DNA from: Periweissella fabalis
GTDB taxonomy: Bacteria > Bacillota > Bacilli > Lactobacillales > Lactobacillaceae
Assembly (NCBI RefSeq): GCF_012396505.1
Contig: NZ_JAAXPN010000003.1
Location: 1 to 64,000 of the forward strand
Length of the DNA: 64,000 nucleotides
Direction of reading: 5' to 3'
Position 1 is the stretch's first letter. Every line of letters starts with the position of its first letter. The notes beneath the pieces are model-generated. The model did no database searches, was not told the DNA's origin, and was given only the letters and a program-made list of their open reading frames with translations. Positions 36,142-45,809 of this stretch are shown piece after piece. Made by a program: the position numbers and the translations under genes.

Positions 36142-37145
36142 TATGCTCCCACAAATTGATTTAATTTAGCCCCAATTGCCGTTAAACTTAACTCTTCATC
36201 AACAACATTTAATGCTACTGCACTTTTAGGCATCCCATATACGACACATGTTGCTTCATCTTGGACAATATTATAGCCGCCGTGTTGTTTAATTTGTGCC
36301 ATCCCATCAGCTCCGTCATGTCCCATACCGGTTAAAAGAAAGGCTGTCACTCGTTGCCCATATTGGCTAGCAACAGATTTAAATAGATAATCAACTGCGG
36401 GGCGAGTGCCATGCATTTTAGGCTTACTATTTAACTTTATCCGTCCACCACTCAACTCCATATGAAAATCACCAGGCGCCAAGTAAACCGCATTTTCAAT
36501 CACCATGCCATCGGCGGCCTCATAGACCCGATTAGTAGTAAATTCATTCAACCGGTTGGCAAAGTGGGTTGTGAAGCCTTTAGGCATATGTTGTACAATC
36601 AAAATTGGTATTTTAATTTTTGCTGGTAAGGCTTGAATAAGTTGCAATAATGCTTTGGGGCCGCCGGTTGAAGCACCAATCACAATTATTTCGGGACTTA
36701 TATTTTGCTGTGTGTCCGTATATATAGTCCGAGGGTCTTTTTGTCCTAAGTGCGCATCATGGTTATCCGTACTAGCAATAATTTGCTCTTCAAACATAGT
36801 CAACCACAACGGATCAATCTGATGTAGATTGATGGGTTTTTCAATGAAGTCAAACGCCCCATATTCTAATGCTGCGATAGTTAAGGCTTGATTATTCAAA
36901 GCACTTAACATAATTACTGGTACATCTTGAATGTTTTTAATCGCTTTTAAAGCATTAATTCCATCCATAACTGGCATCTCAACATCTAAAATAACGACAT
37001 CAAAAGATTCATTTTCAACAGCTGCCACTGCTAAAGCACCATTACGGACAATCTTAATAACCTCTACGTTGTTGAATTGACCAATAATGTCACTAATAAC
37101 TTTGCGCATAAATGCGGAATCATCCGCTAATAAAACTTTAATCAT
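36141..37145 (-). CDS. cheB: chemoreceptor methylesterase/deamidase CheB
   Basis: The 334-residue protein has an N-terminal receiver with phosphoacceptor D54 (VILDVEMPVMDG). The C-terminal esterase carries catalytic Ser in GASTGGPKAL, His in QHMPKGFT and Asp in GMGHDGADG. Phosphorylation by CheA activates removal of methyl groups that CheR added. The operon order cheD-cheB-cheR-cheA puts the whole adaptation system together. Confidence 0.95.
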   Translation of the reverse strand: MIKVLLADDSAFMRKVISDIIGQFNNVEVIKIVRNGALAVAAVENESFDVVILDVEMPVMDGINALKAIKNIQDVPVIMLSALNNQALTIAALEYGAFDFIEKPINLHQIDPLWLTMFEEQIIASTDNHDAHLGQKDPRTIYTDTQQNISPEIIVIGASTGGPKALLQLIQALPAKIKIPILIVQHMPKGFTTHFANRLNEFTTNRVYEAADGMVIENAVYLAPGDFHMELSGGRIKLNSKPKMHGTRPAVDYLFKSVASQYGQRVTAFLLTGMGHDGADGMAQIKQHGGYNIVQDEATCVVYGMPKSAVALNVVDEELSLTAIGAKLNQFVGA

Positions 37146-37162
37146 CCCATGCTTCCTCTATC

Positions 37163-37645
37163 TTAGATATAGATGCTACCTTCATGCACAATCCTAATCA
37201 TCGTTGAAAAATCAGCTAAGTCAACAATCATTGTCCGTCCTTGTGTGCCACCAACATGCTGAGCAATAATTGGAATTGCCAATTCAGCTAGGGTTGCTTG
37301 AACTGCCATAATATTGCGTTGCCCGATATTAAGTTGTTTGCTCGTTGTTTTAAACATCTGTGCACCACCGGCAATCTTAGCAGTAAGTGGCCCAGTCGCA
37401 CCAGCTGCGCGCAATTCAGTTACCATTTGTGGCAAGGCTAAATTAGCAAACTTAGCCGGATTAGTTATTTGAGCGGCACTAAAAGCCGTGCTATCAGGGA
37501 GCATAATATGACTAATACCTCCAATATGATGTTGTGCATCATAGATAACTGTAGCAACGCATGAGCCTAGCCCCAAAGCAGCCAATGTAAATGGTTCTTG
37601 ACCAATCTTATATTCTGCAATGCCGGCATGTAATTGCTCAGCCAT
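37163..37645 (-). CDS. cheD: chemoreceptor glutamine deamidase CheD
   Basis: The 160-residue enzyme has catalytic Cys in LGLGSCVATVIYD (about 25-37) and His in GGISHIMLPDS, with a conserved GGA segment near 103. CheD deamidates receptor glutamines and also binds CheC. Its start lies eight bases inside the end of the upstream cheW gene. Presence of both CheC and CheD indicates the Bacillus-type adaptation network. Confidence 0.94.
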   Translation of the reverse strand: MAEQLHAGIAEYKIGQEPFTLAALGLGSCVATVIYDAQHHIGGISHIMLPDSTAFSAAQITNPAKFANLALPQMVTELRAAGATGPLTAKIAGGAQMFKTTSKQLNIGQRNIMAVQATLAELAIPIIAQHVGGTQGRTMIVDLADFSTMIRIVHEGSIYI

Positions 37646-38108
37646 GATTTGTTAACTCAGGTTCTGCATCAAGCGTTAATAATTGACCAGCTTGTTCATT
37701 ATTAAATAAATAATCCAACTCAAGCGAAATTACAACATCTTCATTTAACTTCAAAAATTTATCAATATAACCATTTTTCAGATTAGCTTTACGTAACTCA
37801 TCTTCATAGTTTGCTTCTTGAAGTTCAAAGATACCATCAATATCTGCTACATAAGCCCCCAATAGTCGGTCTTGCCATCGACATAAAATAACCTTTGCTT
37901 CTGGTGTCATTTCTGTAGGAATATTAAATAATTTTTGTCGCAAATCAATCACTGGAATCATTGCATTTTCGTATTCGTAAACTCCCATGACATAATCAGC
38001 AACTTCCGGAATCTTAATAAAGCTATCTGATTCAACGACTCGCTTTACAACATGAACATCAATTGCAAATGCTTGATCATTACTTTTAAATACTACATAT
38101 TGCCCCAT
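37638..38108 (-). CDS. cheW: CheW-like coupling protein, longer form
   Basis: The 156-residue CheW domain (YVVFKSNDQAFAIDVHVVKR, then YVMGVYEYENAMIPVIDLRQ) has an extra acidic C-terminal tail. It lacks the receiver domain of CheV. It directly follows the chemoreceptor gene 38125-39249 and overlaps cheD. The two CheW proteins of this operon are quite different from each other, so they may serve different receptors. Confidence 0.88.
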   Translation of the reverse strand: MGQYVVFKSNDQAFAIDVHVVKRVVESDSFIKIPEVADYVMGVYEYENAMIPVIDLRQKLFNIPTEMTPEAKVILCRWQDRLLGAYVADIDGIFELQEANYEDELRKANLKNGYIDKFLKLNEDVVISLELDYLFNNEQAGQLLTLDAEPELTNHG

Positions 38109-38124
38109 ACTATCTACCTTTCAC

Positions 38125-39249
38125 TTAGTTATTTTGACGGGTTTCAATTGCTGCTAAGTTCGCATCAATATCTGCCAAACCACTTGTAACTTCAGCTAAT
38201 TTAGTCTTTACTTGTGGCCCTTGGTGTTGATTAAAATGGTTCGTTTTTTGTGTAATAATATTGTTAATCTCAGTAATTTGTTCTAAACCTTCTTTAATGG
38301 TTGTCATTTGTGGTCTTAGAGCATCCGTTTGATCTAAAACTTCTTTTAAGTCAGTTACCATTTCATCAAGTTTGGTTGTCCGTTCGGTATTACTTGAATA
38401 TGATTCATTAAGTGCAATAACCATGTGTTCTGATTTACTACGAATAACTTCCATAATTGAAGTAATACTCTTAGCTGATTGACCACTTTGTTCCGCCAAA
38501 TCACGGACTTCTTCAGCCACAATCGCAAAACCACGGCCAGCTTCACCAGCACGTGCAGCCTCAATTGAAGCATTAAGTGCAAGTAAGTTTGTTTGTTCTG
38601 AAATATCATTAATTAAGCTAACAATCTTAACAATACTTTGTACGTCTTGATCCATATCAACCATTTCTTGAATTAGTTGATTACTATTATCACGATCAGT
38701 TTGCCAAGCATGACCTAAGTCTTCTAATTCTGCAATTGCGACTTTATCTGCAGACACAACTTCATGATTAAAATCACCCAAAGTATCGATGCTTTCTATT
38801 ACAAGCGCAACTTGCGTTTGCAAAGCTTGCACTTGCTTTTTGATCTCATCAGTAGTCGTGGTATGATCACTCAAAGTATCAAATGTAGCTAAAGTTGCTT
38901 GCAAGTTAGTACTAATTTCTTGTGCTGCTGCTAAATGTTCGGCAACATGCATATCAAAAGCAGGAGTTGCTTCAACGATAGGTTCAGATTCTACATCAGC
39001 ACTTTCAACCAAATTCTCAGGTGCTACTGTCATTGTTGTATCATTAATTGTGTTAGTCTTAACCATTATGAGACCCATGTAGGCTAGCACACAGCAAATG
39101 GCCATAATAATACCGTAACCTATTAAAACTGTACTGATAATGCCATTACTAATTAAGAAAATCATTCCTATTAATAAAGAAATACCTGGCATAATGTAAT
39201 TAATAACCCGGCCAAGTGCAGCACGTTTACTACCTTTTTTTTGAACCAT
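38125..39249 (-). CDS. methyl-accepting protein with two membrane helices and no sensor domain
   Basis: The 374-residue receptor begins with a Lys-rich start and two adjacent membrane helices (about 17-37 and 41-63) joined by only a few residues. An acidic linker leads to a cytoplasmic signalling bundle with tip [20 protein letters not shown] (about 217-236). No external ligand domain can fit. It heads the chemotaxis block and has its own sigma-28-like promoter (39333-39358). It may sense energy state or membrane condition, or cluster with the other receptors. Confidence 0.9.
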   Translation of the reverse strand: MVQKKGSKRAALGRVINYIMPGISLLIGMIFLISNGIISTVLIGYGIIMAICCVLAYMGLIMVKTNTINDTTMTVAPENLVESADVESEPIVEATPAFDMHVAEHLAAAQEISTNLQATLATFDTLSDHTTTTDEIKKQVQALQTQVALVIESIDTLGDFNHEVVSADKVAIAELEDLGHAWQTDRDNSNQLIQEMVDMDQDVQSIVKIVSLINDISEQTNLLALNASIEAARAGEAGRGFAIVAEEVRDLAEQSGQSAKSITSIMEVIRSKSEHMVIALNESYSSNTERTTKLDEMVTDLKEVLDQTDALRPQMTTIKEGLEQITEINNIITQKTNHFNQHQGPQVKTKLAEVTSGLADIDANLAAIETRQNN

Positions 39250-39332
39250 AATAACTTCCTTCCGATAATTACCTTTGATTTAAAAACTTTGCCAATCTAA
39301 TACTTGCTAATTAGCTAAACTTTCAATAATAC

Positions 39333-39358
39333 CTATCGGAATTACTTGTTATAAATTA
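39333..39358 (-). promoter_or_regulatory. probable sigma-28 promoter of the chemotaxis block
   Basis: On the minus strand, TAAT-N14-TCCGATAG in the flgG-chemoreceptor gap. No terminator precedes it, so read-through from the early operon is also expected. Confidence 0.6.
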
Positions 39359-39361
39359 AAG

Positions 39362-40141
39362 TTATTGATTAAAATTATTTGTAACGTTTAAGATATTATC
39401 AGTTGCTTGAAGGGCTTTAGCGTTTAATTGATATGCCCGTTGTGTTGAAATCATATCCGCCATTTGGCTTGCCATATCAACATTTGAGTTTTCCAGAGCA
39501 CCTTGTGTGATATTACCAGCTTCAGGAGTACCATTAATTAATTGCACCCCACCAGCTTGTACTTGGTAAGTAGTATTACCTGCAGCTTGCAAATCGCTCA
39601 AACTCAGAGGTTGATAGATATTTAATTGACCAACATTGACACTACCTTCTGGGGTCTGAATGTTGATGGCACCAGTAGCATTTACTGCCAGATTACCTTG
39701 TGGCCATTGATTTTGTGGTATGCGATCAGTTGTTGCAACATGAAAACCATTATCATTAACTAAGCTACCTTGAGCATCGCGCTTAAAATCACCAACCCGT
39801 GTTAAAAGTAATTGATTGTTAGCATCCCGGACGCCGAAAAAACCATTTCCTTGAATTGCAAAATCTAGTGGCTGGTTAGTCGTTTGTAAGCCACCTTGGC
39901 CAAAATTATCGATATTACTTCCAACTTTAAGCCCTGTATTAATTGCAATTGGAGTACTGTTAGCTGCTAATGGAACTTCTTGATTGGTAACTTGATTATT
40001 AATTAATGCTTGAAAAGTCCCACTTTTAGCTTTAAATCCTGTTGTTGTAAGATTGGCTAAATTATTGGCAATAATATCTAAATTATTTTGATTCCCATTC
40101 ATACCGGCTTTGTTAACTTGTAATAGACTTTCAATATTCAT
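39362..40141 (-). CDS. flgG: flagellar basal-body rod protein FlgG-like
   Basis: The 259-residue axial protein starts MNIESLLQVNKAGMNGNQNN. It carries the rod signature LDIIANNLANLTTTGFKAK (about 21-39), a beta-rich centre and the C-terminal motif NVDMASQMADMISTQRAYQL (about 222-241). It corresponds to the second of the paired distal-rod proteins (FlhP of Bacillus). It follows flgF by 16 bases and closes the early part of the operon. Confidence 0.88.
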   Translation of the reverse strand: MNIESLLQVNKAGMNGNQNNLDIIANNLANLTTTGFKAKSGTFQALINNQVTNQEVPLAANSTPIAINTGLKVGSNIDNFGQGGLQTTNQPLDFAIQGNGFFGVRDANNQLLLTRVGDFKRDAQGSLVNDNGFHVATTDRIPQNQWPQGNLAVNATGAINIQTPEGSVNVGQLNIYQPLSLSDLQAAGNTTYQVQAGGVQLINGTPEAGNITQGALENSNVDMASQMADMISTQRAYQLNAKALQATDNILNVTNNFNQ

Positions 40142-40157
40142 TTATTTTTTCCTCATA

Positions 40158-40862
40158 CTAATTAAGTGATCCAACTCGATTAACTGCTTTATCAAGGGTG
40201 GCATTATTCATCGATAATGCTCGTTGATTAGCTTCATATTCACGTGAAACTTGAATCATTGATGTCATCTGATCGGCAATTTGAACATTACTTTGTTCAA
40301 GCATACCAGCTTGAACTTGCGTATTTACATTGGTTCCAGGCGTAGTGCTTGTATAATATGTGTTGCCAATATTTGCTAATTGTGTCGCATTAGCAAAATT
40401 AGTAATTCTAAACGAAGGATTATCTGTCCCAACAATTGGTTGCCCATTTTGGCCTAAAACGTTGTAGCCATCTTGGGTTACCAATTGGTTTTGCTCGTTT
40501 AAGCGAAAGTTACCATTACGTGTATAAGCGGTTTGACCGTTAGGCATTAAAATATTAAAAAAGCCAGCTGTTGGAATTGCAAAATCAGTTTGCAAGCCCG
40601 TTGTCTTCATCGCTCCTTTATTAGTATTTAAACTACTGCCACTAATTTCATTTCCAAAAGTAAAACCACCAGCATCATTAAAAGTATTAATGTACTTTCC
40701 ACCTTGATAATTATGTAAGCGCACCTCGCGCAATGTTGTTTGAAAGAGGTTTTGTTCCATGTATCCTGGCGTATTAGCATTAGCAATATTACTTGCTAAG
40801 TTAGCTTGGCGTTGCAACAATAAATCAAAATTATTTTGTAATGTATCCAGTGCCCGAATCAT
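40158..40862 (-). CDS. flgF: flagellar basal-body rod protein FlgF-like
   Basis: The 234-residue rod protein has ANLASNIANANTPGYMEQNL (about 19-38), a DFAIPTAGFFNI strand and the C-terminal NVQIADQMTSMIQVSREYEA (about 194-213). It is the FlhO-type partner of the next gene. Its ATG overlaps the stop of fliA as ATGA, so the sigma factor and rod genes are translationally coupled. Confidence 0.88.
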   Translation of the reverse strand: MIRALDTLQNNFDLLLQRQANLASNIANANTPGYMEQNLFQTTLREVRLHNYQGGKYINTFNDAGGFTFGNEISGSSLNTNKGAMKTTGLQTDFAIPTAGFFNILMPNGQTAYTRNGNFRLNEQNQLVTQDGYNVLGQNGQPIVGTDNPSFRITNFANATQLANIGNTYYTSTTPGTNVNTQVQAGMLEQSNVQIADQMTSMIQVSREYEANQRALSMNNATLDKAVNRVGSLN

Positions 40863-41572
40863 GCGAGTTCCTCTTCAATCATAGTTTTTAATTTAGCAAT
40901 AATTTTGCCATGGAGCTGTGAAACACGTGCAATTGAAACATCTAAGACAACTGCAATTTCTTTGAGCGTCAAATTATCAACATAATATAAGTTCAAAATA
41001 ACTTGATCTCGCTCTGGTAGTAGTTTAATTTTTTGTTTCAACACTTGTCGTTGTTCATCATCTTCTAAGCGCTCATCACTACTTTGTAATGTCGTATCTG
41101 GTAGGACTTCTTTGAGTGAAAAGCCTTCCGAATTATTACCAGAAAATAAAGTTGCATCTAATGAAACACTAGCTAAAAAATGCATACTGTCATAGATATC
41201 ACTAAGTTGACTATTAGTAATCTGCATCTTACGAGCAATCTCATCATCACTTGGTTCCCGTTCCAATGCCACAGTTAAATCATGTTTGACGACATAAAAT
41301 TGATTTAAAATTGCCATTCGATTTCTTGAAATCTTGGCATGTTTACGAACCTCATCAATAATTGAACCTTTAATGCGAAAAGTCGCATAAGCTTCAAAAG
41401 GAACCTTTTTTGTCGGATCAAACTTATGAATCGCATCAATTAACCCAATTACACCGATATTAAATAAGTCATCTTTTGAGTAATCAAAATTTTTGAGCGC
41501 CAAACGATTAACTACTCGTTGTACTAGCGGTAGATAACTTAAAATTTTTGTTTCAACATCGATTTCATACAT
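40859..41572 (-). CDS. fliA: RNA polymerase sigma-28 factor for late flagellar genes
   Basis: The 237-residue FliA/SigD sigma factor has region 2 at about 33-52 (DDLFNIGVIGLIDAIHKFDP), region 3 (SIIDEVRKHAKISRN) and region 4 (LTLKEIAVVLDVSIARVSQL, about 201-220). It should recognise the TAAA-N13-16-NCCGATAN promoters found at eight or nine sites in this window. It is placed directly after flhA; flhF and flhG, which normally stand between, are missing. FlgM (24292-24597) is its antagonist. Confidence 0.96.
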   Translation of the reverse strand: MYEIDVETKILSYLPLVQRVVNRLALKNFDYSKDDLFNIGVIGLIDAIHKFDPTKKVPFEAYATFRIKGSIIDEVRKHAKISRNRMAILNQFYVVKHDLTVALEREPSDDEIARKMQITNSQLSDIYDSMHFLASVSLDATLFSGNNSEGFSLKEVLPDTTLQSSDERLEDDEQRQVLKQKIKLLPERDQVILNLYYVDNLTLKEIAVVLDVSIARVSQLHGKIIAKLKTMIEEELA

Positions 41573-41604
41573 AACAAAGTGCTCCTTATAACTTATTTTT
41601 ATGG

Positions 41605-43680
41605 CTAATCGAGACTAAGGGTTGCGATGGCTTCAATTGCCACTTCATTTGGAATTTCATTTAATGACAAGATGGGGGTATCAGCAAAGTTAAATGCAAT
41701 TAATTTCCGTAAGGCCAACCGTGTTTTGGGTGACGTTAAAATAACGTAACTTAAATCTTGGACCAATAACGTTTGCTGAATTGTGCCAACTGCTTGTAAT
41801 AATTTATTAACTGTTTCAGGCGGTAAGACCGGATAAGATCCGGTTGGTGTCTGCTGAATACTATTACCGATTAATTCTTCCAACTGTGGATGGAGAGTAA
41901 CAACATTAATCTTGTCATTTTCACCAACATACTTAGCTGCAATTGTACGTTTTAATGCTTGGCGGACGTATTCAGTCAACATTTCACCATCTTTAGTCAC
42001 CAAGCCGTAATCCGCTAAAGTTTCCAAAATTGTGGCTAAGTCATTAATCGGAATTTTTTCATCAAGTAAGTTTTGCAAGACTTTTTGTACTTCTCCCAAA
42101 CGCATAATATCAGGAATCAATTCGTCAATAACGACATTACTTTGATCCTTAATTCCTTCCAACAACTTTTTAACTTCTTGACGACCAAGAAGTTCGGGAG
42201 CATGGCTATAAATAATTTCTTTTAAATGCGTTGTGATCACCGTCAAAGGTTCAATCACTGTAAACCCTTGTAGTTCAGCATTTTCTTTATCTTTAGCTTC
42301 AATCCAGATTGCATCTAGATTAAATGCAGGTTCTTTTGTTTTAATTCCATCAAACGGAAATTCATCATCACCTTGGCTAATAATCATGTATTTATCAAGA
42401 TAAATATCACCTTTACCAACTTCGTTCCCACGAATTTTAATTGAATAGTCATTAGCACCTAAATACAAATTATCGCGAATTCGGACTGGACTAACTAAAA
42501 TTCCCAACTCACGCGCACTTTGCTTTCGAATACCAACAATCCGCTTCATCAAGCTATTTTCAACTGAATCATCAACAATTGAGATCAACCCATAACCGAT
42601 TTCAATTGCAATTGGTTCAACTTGGAAGGAAGCAACTGATTCATCTTCCTCTTCAGCTTGCTTTTTCTGTTCTAAAGCCAAAATTTGTTCTTCTCGTTTA
42701 AGCTCAATTTGACGTTGATCTTCTTTTTGTTTGATAAAGTAGCTAGCAGCAATTAGCGCAATCCCGACAATCATGAATGGTAAAAATGGAAAATGCGGTA
42801 CTAATGCCAATAAGATTAAAATGACCCCAATAATTTTAAATAAATTAGGGTTACGTAGCCCATCAGCTTTAATTTCAAGACCAAAGCTTTTATTATTTTC
42901 CGATCTAGTTACAATAATCCCGGTTGCAACCGAAATTAATAATGATGGTACCGCACTAACAAGTCCATCCCCAATTGATAATTTACCAAAGTTACTAAGG
43001 GCATCAACAATTGTCATCTTGCCACCGATTGAAAAAATCGCAGCTCCACCAAGTAAATTAATTGCCACGATTAAAACACTGGCAATGGCATCCCCTTTAA
43101 CAAACTTACTAGCCCCATCCATTGCTCCAAAGAAATTGGCTTCACGCTGTAAATCGTTACGCCGGCGTTGGGCCGTTTTTTGATCAATTAAACCAGCATT
43201 TAAATCTGAGTCAATTGACATTTGCTTCCCAGGCATCGCATCCAAAGTAAAACGGGCTGAAACTTCAGATACTCGGCCCGCCCCATTCGTTACGACAACC
43301 AATTGGACAACCATAATAATTACAAATAAGATAATCCCAACTAAGTAATTGTTTCCGGCCACAACATCTGCAAAGGCTTCAATCACCTTCCCTGCAGAAC
43401 CATTCGTTAAAATTAATCGTGTTGAAGCCATGTTTAATCCAAGCTTTAACATGGTAGTAATCAACAATAATGTTGGAAAAGTTGTAAATTCTAATACTGA
43501 TTTAGTAAATAATGTAATCAGTAAGATATTCATCGCTACAGTCAAATTGATAACGATTAAGAAATCAAGTAAAAATGGTGGCAATGGAACGATGATTAAG
43601 CCCATAATCCCTAACACAAGGCAGGCAATTAATATGTCAGCTGATTTTATTTTGGAACTTTTTTTAGCGGCTTTTTGCAT
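41605..43680 (-). CDS. flhA: flagellar type III export gate protein FlhA
   Basis: The 691-residue protein has eight or so membrane segments in the first 325 residues. The conserved FHIPEP-like cytoplasmic loop region (ARFTLDAMPGKQMSIDSDLN, about 143-162) is present. A large cytoplasmic domain at about 345-691 docks chaperone-substrate complexes. It works with FlhB, FliP, FliQ and FliR as the export gate. GAGGATTG lies before the ATG. Confidence 0.96.
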   Translation of the reverse strand: MQKAAKKSSKIKSADILIACLVLGIMGLIIVPLPPFLLDFLIVINLTVAMNILLITLFTKSVLEFTTFPTLLLITTMLKLGLNMASTRLILTNGSAGKVIEAFADVVAGNNYLVGIILFVIIMVVQLVVVTNGAGRVSEVSARFTLDAMPGKQMSIDSDLNAGLIDQKTAQRRRNDLQREANFFGAMDGASKFVKGDAIASVLIVAINLLGGAAIFSIGGKMTIVDALSNFGKLSIGDGLVSAVPSLLISVATGIIVTRSENNKSFGLEIKADGLRNPNLFKIIGVILILLALVPHFPFLPFMIVGIALIAASYFIKQKEDQRQIELKREEQILALEQKKQAEEEDESVASFQVEPIAIEIGYGLISIVDDSVENSLMKRIVGIRKQSARELGILVSPVRIRDNLYLGANDYSIKIRGNEVGKGDIYLDKYMIISQGDDEFPFDGIKTKEPAFNLDAIWIEAKDKENAELQGFTVIEPLTVITTHLKEIIYSHAPELLGRQEVKKLLEGIKDQSNVVIDELIPDIMRLGEVQKVLQNLLDEKIPINDLATILETLADYGLVTKDGEMLTEYVRQALKRTIAAKYVGENDKINVVTLHPQLEELIGNSIQQTPTGSYPVLPPETVNKLLQAVGTIQQTLLVQDLSYVILTSPKTRLALRKLIAFNFADTPILSLNEIPNEVAIEAIATLSLD

Positions 43681-43702
43681 CCTGTCAATCCTCTTGTATT
43701 TC

Positions 43703-44770
43703 TTAAATCTTACCGATTTTATCGGCTTCTAACTTGTACACAACGGCAATAATTCCCGCAACGGCTTCAAATAATTCTGCGGGAATAAATTCACCTGGTT
43801 CAACGGCTTTAAATAGTGCTCGCGCAACGGGACGGTTTTCAATCATTGGAATATCAAGCCGTTTGGCTTCGGCTTTCATCTTTTGGGCAACTTCATCAGC
43901 GCCTTTGGCCAGAACTACTGGCACACCAACCTTGCTATCGTATTTAATTGCGATTGCAAAGTGGGTCGGATTAGTAATGACAACAGTTGCTTCTTTAACT
44001 TTAGCAACTGAGTTATATAACATTCGTTGATATTGGGCCCGCCGTTGTGCTTTAATCTTGGGATCACCTTCGTTTTGTTTATATTCGTCCTTAACTTCTT
44101 GCTTTGACATGCGTAGTTTTTTCATAAAGCTATAACGCTGAAAAACATAATCAATTAAAGCCAAAAATAATAAGAAAATGGCAACTTTCAAAGCAATGTC
44201 ATGGGCAAAAGTTAACACAAATTGAAAAACATCTTGAGGGCCAACAGCAGCTAAATTAACAATCTGAGGAATCGCTTGTTGATAAGCACCATACGCAATG
44301 AAGCTCACGATTACAAATTTAAATAGTGTTTTCCCCAAGTTAACTACCGTTGTAATACTGTAGAAGTTCTTGATACCTGTAATCGGGTTAATCTTTTTAA
44401 AATCTGGTTTAAGTGGCTGGGCGGTAAATAAGATTCCCGTCTGTAATAAATTGCCTACCAATCCAATAATGACAGCCAACAACATAAATGGACCGGCTAA
44501 GATAAATAACATCATAATTGATTGTGTCCCAATGCGTGGTAACGTATCAAAAGCTAATTTAGTCTGATAAACATGTTGAAAGCTAGCAGTTAAATAATTA
44601 ACCAAGCTACCACCAACATTTCGCCACATTGGTTCAAGTACTAAAGCAAAGCCTAGTAATGATAATGCAATTACTAAGTCTTGACTTTTAGCAATCTGAC
44701 CACGTTTACGTGCATCGCGTAATCTTTTAGCGGAGGGCTTTTCGGTTTTATTTGCTTTATCTTCTGCCAT
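43703..44770 (-). CDS. flhB: flagellar export switch protein FlhB
   Basis: The 355-residue protein starts EDKANKTEKPSAKRLRDARK, has four membrane segments (about 30-210) and a cytoplasmic domain with the self-cleaving NPTH motif (VVITNPTHFAIAIKYD, about 263-278). Cleavage between N and P switches export from hook to filament substrates. It sits four bases after fliR and before flhA, the standard order. Confidence 0.96.
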   Translation of the reverse strand: MAEDKANKTEKPSAKRLRDARKRGQIAKSQDLVIALSLLGFALVLEPMWRNVGGSLVNYLTASFQHVYQTKLAFDTLPRIGTQSIMMLFILAGPFMLLAVIIGLVGNLLQTGILFTAQPLKPDFKKINPITGIKNFYSITTVVNLGKTLFKFVIVSFIAYGAYQQAIPQIVNLAAVGPQDVFQFVLTFAHDIALKVAIFLLFLALIDYVFQRYSFMKKLRMSKQEVKDEYKQNEGDPKIKAQRRAQYQRMLYNSVAKVKEATVVITNPTHFAIAIKYDSKVGVPVVLAKGADEVAQKMKAEAKRLDIPMIENRPVARALFKAVEPGEFIPAELFEAVAGIIAVVYKLEADKIGKI

Positions 44771-44773
44771 TAG

Positions 44774-45526
44774 CTACCTCACTGATTTAATAAACTCCCA
44801 CATTGTTTGAACTGAATTAGGAATATCGTGCATTAACATACTTAAAATGTTTGGTAATAAAATAATCGTAATTAAAAATCCTAATGCTTGTTTAACTGGT
44901 AAACTCATCATCAAAACATTAAGTTGTGGTACTGTCCGTGAGACAAATCCTAATGTAATATCAATCGTGATTAATGCTACAACTAATGGGGCCGCCAGAC
45001 TGACTCCCATGGCAAATGAAGTAGCAAAAGTCTGAACAATTCCATCAATTGTTGCACCAGTGTAATTAATACCACCTAAGGGCACCACACTAAAAGATAA
45101 GAGAATCCCTTTAATTAACAAGCGATGCAGTCCACTAATAAAAAATGCACACAAAGCTAACCAGTAATAAACACGTCCATATTGCGACATTGATGATTCA
45201 AAAGATGGATCATATAATTGGGCAGCTGAAAAACCGATTTGAAAATCAATCACACTTCCGGCTAACATCACGGCACTAAAAATTAGCTTAGTAATATATC
45301 CCATCGACATCCCAAAAATAACTTCTTTAATTACTAGTAACGCAAAAATGACATATGATTGCGTCCCTGTAAAATGTGTAACTGCTGGCCATGCCATAAT
45401 GGTTAGTGCACCACTTAAGCCGACTTTAGCTGTTTGGGGAAAATTTTTCTCTGAAAATACCGGACTAATGGCAATAAATGCCGCAATCCGGCATAAAATC
45501 AATAATCCTTCTTGCACTTGTGCCAT
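44774..45526 (-). CDS. fliR: flagellar export protein FliR
   Basis: The 250-residue polytopic inner-membrane component of the export gate has about six membrane helices. Recognisable stretches are ISPVFSEKNFPQTAKVGLSG (about 22-41) and ITIDITLGFVSRTVPQLNVL near 190. The start is ATG 45526 with TGAGGT just upstream; the upstream in-frame ATG at 45547 would overlap fliQ and lacks a Shine-Dalgarno. Confidence 0.94.
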   Translation of the reverse strand: MAQVQEGLLILCRIAAFIAISPVFSEKNFPQTAKVGLSGALTIMAWPAVTHFTGTQSYVIFALLVIKEVIFGMSMGYITKLIFSAVMLAGSVIDFQIGFSAAQLYDPSFESSMSQYGRVYYWLALCAFFISGLHRLLIKGILLSFSVVPLGGINYTGATIDGIVQTFATSFAMGVSLAAPLVVALITIDITLGFVSRTVPQLNVLMMSLPVKQALGFLITIILLPNILSMLMHDIPNSVQTMWEFIKSVR

Positions 45527-45533
45527 TACGACC

Positions 45534-45797
45534 TCACATTTTGGCAATCATTCTAAAGATTGACTTGGTAAATTCCAATAACATCGTCAACATAAAATTC
45601 CCACAAACAATCATCGCCACTAAGATTGCCACTAACTTGGGTACAAAACTTAGAGTTTGTTCTTGAATTTGAGTCACGGCTTGAAAAATACTAATAAGCA
45701 CCCCTACAACTAATGCCACTCCAAGTGCCGGGCTAGCAACTAATAAAATCCGAATAAATGCATCGCGAATTACTTCTAAAACTGTTCCTACTGACAT
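45534..45797 (-). CDS. fliQ: flagellar export protein FliQ
   Basis: The 87-residue protein has two membrane helices and the family segment ALVVGVLISIFQAVTQIQEQ (about 27-46), followed by LSFVPKLVAI. It is part of the FliPQR gate complex. Tight spacing to fliP (12 bases) and fliR. Confidence 0.95.
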   Translation of the reverse strand: MSVGTVLEVIRDAFIRILLVASPALGVALVVGVLISIFQAVTQIQEQTLSFVPKLVAILVAMIVCGNFMLTMLLEFTKSIFRMIAKM

Positions 45798-45809
45798 CGA
45801 TGTTCCACC

